A stretch of 64,000 bases of DNA, taken from the NCBI RefSeq assembly GCF_000512565.2, contig NC_089302.1, positions 1,860,001-1,924,000 of the forward strand, in the 5' to 3' direction. Numbering within the stretch: position 1 is the first letter of the stretch; each line of letters starts with the position of its first letter. The notes under the pieces are model-generated. The model was not told the DNA's origin. It made no database searches and saw only the letters and a program-made list of their open reading frames with translations. The translations under genes were made by a program, and so were the position numbers. Below, piece by piece: positions 32,621 through 44,100 of this stretch. This DNA comes from Kwoniella dejecticola CBS 10117 (taxonomy: Eukaryota; Basidiomycota; Tremellomycetes; Tremellales; Cryptococcaceae).

Positions 32621-35594
32621 ATGGCAGACGACGGGATTGAGCTCAACTTTGCAGTCCCAGCTTCAGGAGTAGCTGTGAGACAAGTCGCAGCTAAAAAAGG
32701 TGGAAGGTGGACCGATAGGTGAGCCCCGATTACCCATTATTCTATCTGTCCTCGACAACTGACAGTCCACAACAGGGTGAAGGCAAAGAGGGACGCTAGA
32801 GACTCATACAAGAACTTGAAACAAAATGCGCCACCTGTCACTATCGCTCCACCTGTCCTGCCTGCGCCCCCAGTAAAGCCTCAGCCAGCTCCTGCCAGCT
32901 TTGTCGCTCCCGTATCGAGGCCTACAACCGCCTCTGCTCCTCAAGCTAGAAGCGCTAGTATCAGCAACAACGCTGTAGCTGGACCTTCCCGATCTCAACC
33001 AACTCAACGTAATACTATCTCATCTGTTTCCAGACCTAGAACGTCTTTGCCTTCGCACTCGGCATCTCGACCTGCATTCTCATCCCGACCAGAAGCTGGG
33101 CCTTCGCGCACCTCAGCTCCCTCCACCGCTGCACCTCCTCAAGCGGGAGGCCATCAGGTCATATCGTCTCTCTTCACGGCCGACCCTCTACCAAAAGCGC
33201 CAACCTCAACAGTACCGGCTCAGCCTGTTGGAGCTCCTTCGAACGCTCCTTTAGTCAGCGACACATCGACCTTCGAAGGGCTGGGTATGGATCCTCTACT
33301 TGTCAGACACCTCAAGACCAAGATGAATGTGCAGAATCCTACTGGTATTCAGAGGTCCTGTCTTCCCTATATGCTGTCCTCGCCTCTCGATCCGGACCAG
33401 ACAGGAGATAGCTCGGCACCTCTCAGAGACGTTTTGATACAAGCTCAAACCGGTTCCGGTAAAACACTATCATACCTTTTACCCATCGTTCAGACGCTAT
33501 TACCTCTCTCGAAATTATCTTACATCGATCGGTCTATCGGAACGCTTGCGATCATCCTTGCGCCAACCAGAGAATTAGCACAGCAAATATCAAAGGTGGT
33601 AGAACAGCTCATATCGATGAGTCTGTCGCTGGACGAGGAAGATGACAGACAATTCACAAGATGGCTAGTATCGGGCTTGTTGACGGGTGGATCCACTAGG
33701 ACGCACGAGAAAGCAAGATTGAGAAAAGGTGTGCCCATACTAGTATCTACTCCAGGTAGATTGCTCGATCATCTACAGAACACATCATCTTTCCAATGTG
33801 CGAAAACCATGTTTTTGGTACTGGACGAAGCGGATCGCCTGATGGATCTCGGATTCGAAGAAACGATCAAGGGTATTCTGAAAGCGTTAGAAGGTAGAAG
33901 GAAGAACGAGATCAACGTCGAGAAGGAATTGGATGAAGAGGGGGGCGGGTCGATGCGATGGGGTTTCTGGGGAAGAGGAAGGACGAATATCCTTTGTTCA
34001 GCTACGGTAGATGCGAAAGTCGAGAAGCTATCTGGGATGGCCCTGAGGAATCCTATCCTGTTCAGAGCTGAGAAGGAGATCACTGAAAACAGTGAAAAGA
34101 AGGGAGACGAAGTGAAGAATGCAATGGAAGAAGCTGGAGCGATTGTTCTGCCGCAAGAATCGGAAGATAAGTTCACACCACCATCGCAACTTTCTCAAAA
34201 ATACGTCATCATACCTACGAAATTACGTCTAGTCGCTCTGGTGGCTTTACTCAGGTCGTTGATAGCTTCGGCTGCCAAGAGCGATTCGGAAAAGGGTACC
34301 AAGATTATAGTCTTCCTGAGTTCGACCGATTCGGTCGACTTCCATTGGAAGCTCCTTGGAGGAGTTCAGATGGGAGATAACCCTGATGGAGAACCAGATG
34401 CAGGTGAAGAGAACGGAGATGGTGTGGAGAGTGCTGAGGATGAAAACGGATCTAGTACTAAAGTCAACAAGCCAAAATCGAAGAAGCCCAAGAAACAATC
34501 AGACGCAGATTTAGTTTCACTCACTTCGCCGCTGTTCCCAAACACGACTCTGCATCGACTACACGGTTCACTGCCTCTTCGGACCCGTATGGCGTCGCTC
34601 AAGTCCTTTGCCACGCGATCAAGTCAACCTTCAGTGCTATTTGCGACCTCAGTAGCTTCTCGAGGACTGGATCTTCCGCTTGTACGGGCTGTTGTGCAGT
34701 ATGACTTACCGACTGAAGGAGGGGCGAACGAGTATGTGCACAGAGTAGGAAGGACGGCGCGAGCTGGAAAAGGCGGTGAAGCTTGGGCCTTCATTGCGCA
34801 AAATGAGAGTGAATGGGTGCCGTGGGTGGAAAACAAGATGGGTCATGCGGAAGGCACGAAGAGCGGCGTGAACCTTGGTCAAGTCGGTGTTGAGGATGTT
34901 CTGCGCAAGGGTTTTGGCGGGAAGGGATGGGAATTTGAAGGTAGAGCGACGGAGGTTCAGCTGGGTTTCGAACGATGGGTTCTCGAGGGTGAACAGGTGA
35001 GTCTCTTCTGTTCCAAATAAGAAGGCAATATGCGACGTAGTTACTGATACATAAGCTTTCCTACCTTGGTCGTAGAACGCTGCATTGGCCCGACGTGCAT
35101 TTTCATCATTTATAAGAGCGTATTCGACCCATCCGCTGGAAGAGAAAAAGTTCTTCCACATCAAACAGGTCCATTTAGGTCACTTGGCGAAATCCTTCGC
35201 TTTGCGTGAAGCTCCAGGTCAACTGTCCAGCACGACAAATTCGTCATCGGCCTCAACAAAAGCGAAGGCTAAAGCGACAAGTACAGCTTCGGCTCCTGCT
35301 AATGCTAATAGGAAGAGGAAACACGACGAAGACAACGATGATTCCGACGAAGAAGATGAGAGGGTCAGTGGAGGAAAGGAACTGACGGCTAGAAATGAAA
35401 CGGAACGAAGGATGTACGAGGCGGTTAGAAAGCAAGGTAGAACGATCAAGAGTGGTGGTCAATTAGGTGAATTTGCTGGAAACAAAGGAAGGAGAACGAC
35501 GAATGGTTCTTCGATGTCAACAGGAGGAGGGGGAGGGGAGTTCCAGGTTTATGGGACGAGTGAATTGGAGAGGATGGTCAGCGGGAAGAGGTAG
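32621..35594 (+). CDS. DBP7: DEAD-box RNA helicase Dbp7 (60S ribosome assembly)
   Basis: Three exons (32621-32718, 32776-34996, 35076-35594) give 945 residues. Dbp7 is a nucleolar ATP-dependent RNA helicase acting on early 60S precursors. After a Pro/Ser-rich leader of about 190 residues the helicase core has the Q motif region (FEGLGMDPLLVRHL, NPTGIQRSCLP), motif I AQTGSGKT (about 259), PTRELAQQ, STPGRLLDHL, VLDEADRLMDLGFE (about 382), CSATV, a large acidic insert before HRLHGSLP, ATSVASRGLDLP and HRVGRTARAG (about 688). The start MADDGIELNFAVP and the C-terminal FIRAYSTHP with HIKQVHLGHLAKSFALREAP are family hallmarks. A Lys/Asp-rich tail and Gly-rich end follow. Confidence 0.96.
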
Positions 35595-38285
35595 TTCGAA
35601 TGATGTGTAGATCGTTTGCGATGCTACGTAATGTAGTCATTGCTTTGCGGAGTGTATGCATTAGAGCATTGTTTGCTGTGACCCACGCCTTCCACTTCGT
35701 TGCAGCTGTGCATTTCGCCCTTCGACTTTCAGGAAGGCATTGTCATCGCCTCTGTGGTAGAGTGCGAGGAAGAATGATAGAGTATCTGAAGACTCGTGAG
35801 TATTGATACCGGATTAGATACCTCAACGATATAAACAAAATACATACAATAAAGTCAAACAGTCTTCGATCGATTTCCGCTGGCCAAAGGGAATCCTTTC
35901 GGTCCGTTGATAGATCTACGGATGGCTGAGGACTACAATACAGCTGTCGGTGTAGACGTTGGCGGTGTACACATGTATATGTGCGTGTATTGTATCTAGA
36001 CTGTTGATCATGTTGAAGCTGATTCGCGTCAGTATGAATGCCGGAGTCCACAGTCATGTTGACGCTATTGTGGCTTTGTACGACGACCTTATGTGTTGCG
36101 ACACGGCATCGTGTCCTGCCGACGGATGTGAGACGTTCGGAGATCTTCTACAACTACGTCCAGGTCTGATGCGCCCCTCCTGATACTCACATAAAATCCC
36201 AAACGGATATGCCCAGACAAAAGTCATCAAACGAACCTACCATAGGTACACTAAGCCGGCCCTTTGAGAACTTCGCGGCCACATCCGTGTAGTCAGCTAT
36301 ACTGGGATAGCGCTGAATTCACTTGTTGACTTTTGATGGTGGCGTCAATGCTAAGAGCTAAAGATTGATTGTATGAAACGTGTGTCTGTGTCGCCGAATA
36401 GAGTTTGTGTCTGTGGTCTGTGTGTCCACGGAGATTGACGGGTACGTTTGGTTGAATTAGCAGCACGATTGTCCTGTTGTGGCGAGCGAATAGAATACAG
36501 ACTGAGGTGAGATGTTTGGGATCGGGATCGCCTCGGTCAGATAAAATTAGTCGGCGGTCTTCTTCTTATTCGCATGCGATGTCCGTCAATCTGAATCACT
36601 GATCAGATCAGATCATATGGGTGCCCTCTCGTATGTTTCGGAGTATATAGCTGTCCAATTGAATGAGCGGTATGATAGTAATTGAGACAATTGAGACAAT
36701 AACAAAATGAAAAATAAGGTGTGGTGCTTCTTCCGCCCCTGTCCCTGCCCCTACTCCTGCGGCTGACCCTGATTTTGATGGTTCAAACACAAAAGACAAT
36801 AAAGCACTGATCACCGCGTACTTAGTCTTAGTGTAGGGTGTACCTAGCGTAAAGCTCGGTTCATCATGTTTTCATCTTTTTCATCCAGGCTTACTTTGCC
36901 ATATCCCAGAACACATCTCTCTCTCTTCTACTGCTGTCGTCAAGCACAGCCGAAAAGAAATCAAGCGCGATGCATCGCAGAACATCGCGTCTCATCTCGG
37001 CGTTGCTGAGTTTTGACGACTCGTCTGGATGATGTGATGAAGAGAAAAGATAAAAGCAGTCGCCAGATTGATCTTTTCTTCATCTTGTCTCTCCTCTCGT
37101 CATTGTCTTACTCACCCACTCACTCTTTCATCCATCCATTCATTGCTCGATACCACTGATTCAACGTTGAATAAGGTTTTACTATCCTTAGGTTATCTGA
37201 TCTATCTTTGATCCTGATATCCTGATAATTGACGCCTATACATTCCTTTCGTAATCACGATCTTTAGGAACAGTAGTGGGTGGTGTAACGCTTCTCCACA
37301 TTGACCTCAACTCTATATATCATACCCTGGACGCACTATCTCCCGTAGCGACTTCTCCTCCAGCATCGTTGACTAGGTAACGCTCTCAACATCTCACCCC
37401 AAACAACCCAAACCAAAGCAAAACAAGACAAAACAAAACAAGAGGATTGATCGACAAATCCCGACTTTGCCTATCCTATATAACCTCCGAATAAAAGAAA
37501 CAATAAGCGTTTCCCCCTTCCTGCACCATCTTATTGTTCTTTCTTATTGTTCTCATCTATCCCATTTCGATTGTAGATCCCTCTTTCTTTCCTGCCCCTT
37601 CTTGATCCGATCACGCTTCTCGGCTCGGTGTTCACAGACATACCTACACGTTTCGGAAAAAGAAGAACAATTGTACCTATCTCCACTATAATCGTCACGA
37701 CAACATCGTTATTGTTCTCTATTGTTCAACATTGCACCTCGCGTTTCACACGACTTCGCCATTGTCATCGTCAAGTCCACTTCATCTGCATAACCTCACG
37801 ACAGATCACGTACAGATACATATACATATACATGTCCATTCAACACATTCATTCAACGTCCTCGCTTTCATCGCAACAGTTCACTCGACAATTGATCTAT
37901 CTAACAGCATCAAGCATATAAATCTAATAACGTTTAACGTCAACGTAATTTACCGTTATCGAGATAAACGAACCAACCGAACTATATTCAGCTAATAATC
38001 GTGAGTGCATAAGCCCAAAATCCTCAGACTTGCGTGTGATACTAGAGCTTATTGGAGTTATGATTAGTAGAATCAAAGCATCGGAAAGACCGACGAAACC
38101 TCTCGATCGTTTCCAATCAGAGAATGAACCGATCCCAGACTTGCTCATTCCGCACACAACAGCACAGCTACCCCACTTCTACCTCTTTCTTCGATTCTAT
38201 TCCCATATCGCCACCGGCACCTCACCGAAAAGCACCAAGCCCACCAATCTACTCACCGCGAAGAAACAGACAGAGACACATCAAC
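35595..38285. other. Long gene-poor region, right part probably the 5' leader of the next gene
   Basis: About 2.7 kb without a supported coding gene. From about 37060 rightwards the plus strand is CT- and CA-rich. It has no ATG until 37831, where a 30-codon frame begins and stops near 37921. A GTGAGT donor at 38001 with AG acceptors near 38155-38167 could remove two later ATGs (38060, 38124). The left part (35600-37000) has only short frames. No RNA gene recognised. Confidence 0.5.
37831..37921 (+). promoter_or_regulatory. Possible upstream open reading frame in a long leader
   Basis: This is the only ATG in roughly 1 kb of otherwise ATG-free CT-rich sequence ahead of the Ser-rich protein gene. 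The frame is about 30 codons and ends before the main start. It could damp or condition translation, if the transcript starts near 37060-37150. That start point is inferred from base composition only. Confidence 0.4.
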
Positions 38286-39647
38286 ATGACGGAACCTGCT
38301 CAACTTGGCCTGTTCACCGTATTGGAATCTGAAGAAGACCTGCACAATCATCAAGCCGCCTTCTACGAATCGGAAGGTGAAAGCGAATCGTCATTCTCCT
38401 TGACGAACCTCGATCACATGTACGGTCTGCCATCAGCGATCGCATCCAGCGAGATCTTCCCGTCACCATCGCCTTCACCTGCCCTGTCTTCTTCTTCTTC
38501 AATCTCCTCAATCCACCGCACTTCCCCCATGAACGTTCCAAGAAGTATCGACGAAGATATCGACATGGACGAGAAGCTGAATAGGCTTTCCTGGTCGAGC
38601 AGAGGCAGCATGTCAAGTAATGCCACTACCACTCTGACTGAATGCGGAACCGAATCCGAATTTCTCCTCGCCACTCCCTCAACGGAGAATGACGATCCAT
38701 TCGGATGGTCGACTACAGTACCATTCTCCGACGCCTTCGAGCCAGATGTAGAAATGACGGAAGATACGCTGGGTGGTCACCTATACACACCTTCTCATGC
38801 TACCTCTGCCAAGAAACCGACTCTCGCCGAGTCTATCCGTAGCTCGGCAAAGCGACCGCCACCCCCACCTCTGACGCTATCTACTCGCTTTCTTACTCCT
38901 CTTGCCACACCGACGAGCGGAAAGCTGTTCAGCGCAATCTCAAACGCCTCTTCCGCCGAGTCCGATCTGATCCTCACACCACGCACAGCTACCTCACCTT
39001 CTCCTACAAATTTGCTCCCATCTCTGCCGATCATCTCGTCCATAGAATGGGAATCTCGGAAATACGCTTCAATGGCTTCAGGTCTTACATCCCCAACGAC
39101 ACCTACTCGACCGAAACGAAGGTCGACCAAAGCGGTCAAGCGAAAATCGCCCGATGATCCGATAGATCTAGCTATGGCGTTGGAAGATCTATTGAATTCG
39201 TGCGGGGAGAAATTCGATACATCTTCATCTTGCTCGGAACCAGAATTCTCAGGTCCAGCTTCGGTCACTGCTTCTTCTAGCTCTTCTTCCTGTTCGGAAT
39301 CAGACTCGGAATTCGACAGTCAACCATTACGATTCCCCTTGCCGCCAAGTCGGCTACCATTCAAGACGCCTTCGCCGACCAGAAAGTCCACACGGCCCTC
39401 CACGCCATACGCACCCAAAAAGGAAAGACGGAGTTTGAGCAGGTCGGCAGAGAGCGGAGTTAGTCCGACATCGCTTAAAGGGGATCACTCTTTCTTGACC
39501 TCCCTTTCTATGGGTACTGAGCCTCTTCAGGTGAAAAAGCACAGTGCGGTGTCGATCGGATCTTCGGCTTCTTCTTGTGGAAGCGGATCGTCGAAAAAGA
39601 GTCTACCGTCCAGAAGAGGATTACCTACCGAATGGACTAGGTTCTGA
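38286..39647 (+). CDS. Ser/Pro-rich disordered protein with many S/T-P sites, unknown
   Basis: A single exon of 453 residues from the ATG at 38286. The same frame is open back to an ATG at 38124 (507 residues). I prefer the later start because its context (CATCAACATG) is better and a leader intron could remove the earlier ATG. No family recognised. The protein is mostly Ser, Pro and Thr with acidic patches. It has about a dozen S/T-P sites, several followed by basic residues (such as KTPSPTRK, TPTRPKRR, STPYAPKK), typical of CDK or MAPK targets. One short predicted helix stands out: DPIDLAMALEDLLNSCGEKF, which could bind a partner. The C-terminus ends GLPTEWTRF. It may be a cell-cycle or signalling regulator, which is inference. 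Confidence 0.75.
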   Translation: MTEPAQLGLFTVLESEEDLHNHQAAFYESEGESESSFSLTNLDHMYGLPSAIASSEIFPSPSPSPALSSSSSISSIHRTSPMNVPRSIDEDIDMDEKLNRLSWSSRGSMSSNATTTLTECGTESEFLLATPSTENDDPFGWSTTVPFSDAFEPDVEMTEDTLGGHLYTPSHATSAKKPTLAESIRSSAKRPPPPPLTLSTRFLTPLATPTSGKLFSAISNASSAESDLILTPRTATSPSPTNLLPSLPIISSIEWESRKYASMASGLTSPTTPTRPKRRSTKAVKRKSPDDPIDLAMALEDLLNSCGEKFDTSSSCSEPEFSGPASVTASSSSSSCSESDSEFDSQPLRFPLPPSRLPFKTPSPTRKSTRPSTPYAPKKERRSLSRSAESGVSPTSLKGDHSFLTSLSMGTEPLQVKKHSAVSIGSSASSCGSGSSKKSLPSRRGLPTEWTRF

Positions 39648-40049
39648 GCTGTGTGTTCTGACAGAGAAACGATTTTGGATGTTCATGGATATTTAAGTCG
39701 GAAAGATCTGTATCTAGACTGAAGTCTAGTTTGGGGATGCACAAAGCAAAATGAAAAGGACTATTCTTATCTATACGACTCCGGTTGTCTTATCTAGCAT
39801 ACATATCTCGATTCTACTCTTTATACTATACTATTTGCCGATTCTAACGAGCCATTCAACGACGTCGATCATGTCTCATGTCTTTCATGTACCTAACGAA
39901 TATGCATGTTTATGTTCTAGTCAGACTAGCATCGCCATTCAACCAGTACAAGACTTGCAATTTAATGAGAGAAACAGAAGGATGAAAGAAATACGTTTTC
40001 GCTCGCCTACACGCTACGCTGAAATATAGTATATTGTGGGGCACTTTGC
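39648..40049. other. Convergent 3' flanks
   Basis: About 400 bp between converging stops, AT-rich, with no supported gene. Confidence 0.55.
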
Positions 40050-40526
40050 TCATTGTTGATCATCAGGCGTTAAGTAAGGATCCCTTCGTCTGAATTGCGG
40101 AACTTGATCAGGCCTAACCGTGTTTTTACCTTTACCTTTGCTCTGGTCTTGAGTAACTTCAGAGTTGAACCAGACACCAGTTTCTATGGTAATAGTGTTA
40201 GCATCTTTCGATGTCTCGCCAACGGGCATGGTTCGCCTGATAGCGGTTCCGAAGGTGGACAACATGTCACTGGAACCCTTGCAGAGTTCGTCTAGCTTCA
40301 GAGTGATTCTGCTTGATAAGGATGATGAATTCCTCGAAGGAACAGAGGGATTAGGAGTATTGCATATTGAGCATCTCTCGATTCGGCTCTCTGCACTTCC
40401 TCGCGTTCGATCTTGCTCAGTCATAGTCCGACTGAACTGGCCGTTTTGAGGGCTGTGGGCGAGATTAGGCTCTTGCTGGGAAAGCACGGAACCTAGCTCG
40501 ATATCTTGATTGGTATTGTTCGTCAT
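40050..40526 (-). CDS. Small unchar. protein, 158 residues
   Basis: A single ATG-to-stop frame with no intron. No family recognised. It is polar and Gln/Ser-rich, with one CxxC pair (RCSICNTPNP), a possible amphipathic helix around KLDELCKGSSDMLSTFGTA, and a basic segment GKGKNTVRPDQ near the end. No signal peptide or membrane segment. It lies convergent with the Ser-rich gene and divergent from the SNF2 gene, with about 590 bp between starts. It could be a real short gene or a chance frame; the absence of introns in an intron-rich region lowers confidence. Confidence 0.45.
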   Translation of the reverse strand: MTNNTNQDIELGSVLSQQEPNLAHSPQNGQFSRTMTEQDRTRGSAESRIERCSICNTPNPSVPSRNSSSLSSRITLKLDELCKGSSDMLSTFGTAIRRTMPVGETSKDANTITIETGVWFNSEVTQDQSKGKGKNTVRPDQVPQFRRRDPYLTPDDQQ

Positions 40527-41118
40527 ACTGTATCACAGCTGAAAAAAGGGTGCGTGCGCGAGAGAATGATGAAAACGCTCATTATATATTTTACACATAT
40601 ATGTATACCGAAAAAATCCAGCACGGGAAGCGGGGCTTGAATGGGACGAGCTGTCCATAATTGACTGTTAAACGGGGACAAGGATAAAGGAAGAGTAGCG
40701 ATATAAAGGAGCAGAACCATTTACGACAGAGGCCTTCGCTTGTTTGAGTCGAGCTCGGGCAGTATATATTCCAAGAAGCTTGTGGGCCATTCGAGCACCG
40801 TGGATATACGTATGCTTTTCTGAATGACCATTTGATCTGATTGCCACCTTAGCTGGGTCTCACAGCTTAGTCAGCGGACATGACCGCGATAAAAACATTC
40901 ATCTCATCAGCGCAATCACTCGTACCTCATCTGAGTTTTTCGCGCAACCTTGAGTATACAGCAATGGATGATTACTCCTTTCATGGGACATACCCTCAAT
41001 AAAAGCATCATAGATTCCAGCATCTTTGCTTGCTCTCATACCATGTGCATATAAACCGACCCAGTGTCCCTTGTGGAGTGCATCAGGAGCGTACACGGTA
41101 CATGATTGAAGAGATCAC
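40527..41118. other. Intergenic, upstream of the SNF2 gene
   Basis: About 590 bp between divergent starts. Only short frames occur. It probably contains the SNF2 gene promoter. Confidence 0.5.
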
Positions 41119-44100
41119 ATGAGCTTCTTCGCCACCTCCGCATTCGAAAACAACATACCTCCACCTCGCAAGATTGACAATATTGATGACCATATAGATA
41201 GAATGTCAACATCGATAGATCTGACCGGGGGCGACTCGAGCGAAGATGAAAATGATAAACGATCAAGCTCGACCCCTCATCAGCATGCACACCATCACCA
41301 TCACCAACAAGGGGACTCGAATGGCATAGCCTCATCCAGCGCTTTGGGCTCAAACATGAACATGACCACATCAACGCAAAATACCGCCGGGCATCCGCAC
41401 GGACCCATTTCGACCTCGACAAATTTCATAAATCATTCGTCCTCATCACCACTCCCTTCTTCCTCATCTCAACAACGACAACATTTGACGAACAATCATG
41501 GTAACAATAATGATGATGATCATGATACCAACGGAATAGTCTTCACAGGATCAAACATGAAATCACCAACACCCTCCTCGACATTCTCGCATACAGCAAT
41601 AGCTGGTCCAAGCAATTCGGGCTTCAGCCAATACGCTTCTTCCCCCCAACCTCATGCTCACGTTCAGCCAAGTCTCTCTCGTCATAATTCCAATGTGACA
41701 GGATGGACACCTCCTATCCCCTCTCAACATCCCTACACGCCTCATCAAGTAGGAATGAACGGCTCGGCATCGACGTCGACTTCGATGGGTATAGATGCCT
41801 CTTCAGCTATCGATCTAACGAGTCGCAATATCCCCTCACCGCCGCCAGCCCCAGTGAATGACAAGAGGCCAATCTGTATAGGCTCATTATGGTCGCAAGC
41901 CATCATGCTTTATCCTTGTCCTGCTGTGGTCGTCGGCGCTCAACCCCCGGCAGAGAGCAAGGAGAAGTACGAGGTAGTGCATTTCAGAAATGGGGAGCTC
42001 TTGAGAGTCAAGCTCAAGGTATGTTAGCTTAAACCCTCGGATATTTGTGGCGTGTAGCTGACGAGATCGCCCGTCATGTTCCAGCATCGAGCAGCTGGAA
42101 CGCCAGCTAGGAAGGGCGAGCCAAATAACCTCTTGATGCGAGATACTATACAGGTCTTGACTCGTGAGCTCATCGCCCATTCCGTTTCAGGATTACACAC
42201 TGATCGTTGCTACTCCTTTGCTAGCATCTCTCATGACTTTCGTCGGCGATCTTGATGCAGGCTTGGCGGACCCATTGACCGGTCTCATGCAAAGAGGTTT
42301 AGTCAGGTTAGAAGGTTTTGTACAGAGAGTACAACCTGAAGTAGTGAGCTCATCAATGCGATGATTAATTCAACGAGCTAACCAGCTGACGTTATATCTC
42401 AGCATCACTTCGCTGTCAAGATTAATGTCCTCTTGTTCACCTTACCCTCGAATGTTCAATATATCGCAAATCTCCTCGCGACCATGTCACAATACCTTGT
42501 TGATCCCATACCGCCATACGACCCATCTCGACATTCGGAGCAACCTCGATATGAAAATGCGCATGGTGGAGGGGCGTTCGCTGCTCAGATGGCTGCGATG
42601 GCACAAAGGAGGGCAGCAATGGCGAGTGGGGGGTACGGAATGGTGTTTGCCGATAAAGAAAGGGAGAAAGCAACTCAGGTGGAAGTTCAGAGAAAGCAGG
42701 TAGATGAGGTATTTAAGAGTCTGGATAACGGTGGTGAATTGGAACAAAGTGATCCAGGTAAGTCTGGCGTACAATCCTGCTAGCCTCCAACTGATCGGTA
42801 ATTCTTACAGGACCCCTGATCAAGACAAATCTCTTTCCTCACCAACGCAGAGCCCTCACATTCTTTCTTCAGCGCGAACAGGATTCTTTGTCACTCAAAC
42901 AGGCGAAGAAAAACGCCAAGAAAGCCCTCAAGAAGTCAAAGACAGAATCCAGCGGAGAAAGCACCCCTTCCGAAGATGCTGAGAAGGGTAAGGAGAAAGA
43001 AAAGGACAAGGTGGATGATCCGAGGTCGCTCTGGGAGGGTATCAGAGACGAAAAGGGGAAAGTACGAACGTGGAAGAACAAGATCACTGGCGAAGAAACT
43101 CGAGCTAAGAAAGGGGAGAAACCCGATGATAGCAAGGGTGCGATCTTAGCGGACGATGTGAGCCATTTCTGTCGACCGATATACTCGATACTGAGCTGAC
43201 GAGATAGCGTAGATGGGTCTGGGTAAGACTTTATCGGTAGTTTCGTTGGTCGCGGCCACCCGAAGCTCAGCTCATGATTGGGCAAAAAGCAAAATCGAAA
43301 GGCTCACCCCTACCCCTGGCGAGCCAGAGAAGGATGATAGCGATCTTAAGTCATCTTTCAAGACCAAAGTTTTCGGCATGCCCGATCTAGAAGCAAACGG
43401 CGTGGATAGTAAAGGCAAAAAGCGAAAGCGGGATGCCGAACTTGGCAAAGCGTTATCTGCTCGGAGATCGAGAATAGCCGTCAAATCCAAAGGAACTCTG
43501 TTGGTATGTCCCATGTCTACAATAGCCAATTGGGAAGACCAGATCAAAGAGCACTGGAATGGACCTGTCGAGATTGTCGGAGGAGCTGCCGGCGTGATGC
43601 CGCCAAAGGTCATCGAGCGCAAATGGAAGCCGCCAAAAGCGGATGGAGAGGACTCTTCGGAGGATGAGATGGAGAATTTCGACGTCTTGAAGGTGTACAT
43701 CTATCATGGACCAAGTCGTCGGCCAGACCCCCAATTCATTTCTGATTTCGACGTGGTCATCACCTCATACAACACCCTTGCGAACGAATTTTCGAAACAG
43801 ACTGGATTCGACACCGAGTCGAACACTCCCTCTGAGACTGCCGAGAACAGCGGAGAGGAGATCGACGTCACAGGTGACACCTCGCTCAACTCGCGAGCTA
43901 CCAAGCCGGAAGTGGAAGCCGAAATCAAGGCGATGGAAGTCGCTGCTCTGATGAGGACCAACAAGAAAAAGGGAAAGTCGAAGGTCCCCATCACGGAGAC
44001 AAGCCCTTTACAAGCAATCGACTGGTTCAGAGTGGTCCTGGATGAAGCTCAGTGAGCATATTACAGTTAACACGGGAACTTACGCGTTGGCTGATCATTG

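Noticed and set aside
38060..38332. Frame starting at ATG 38060 that overlaps the Ser-rich gene start
   Set aside because: It reads through the start of the main coding frame in another frame, ends soon after, and may be removed by a leader intron.
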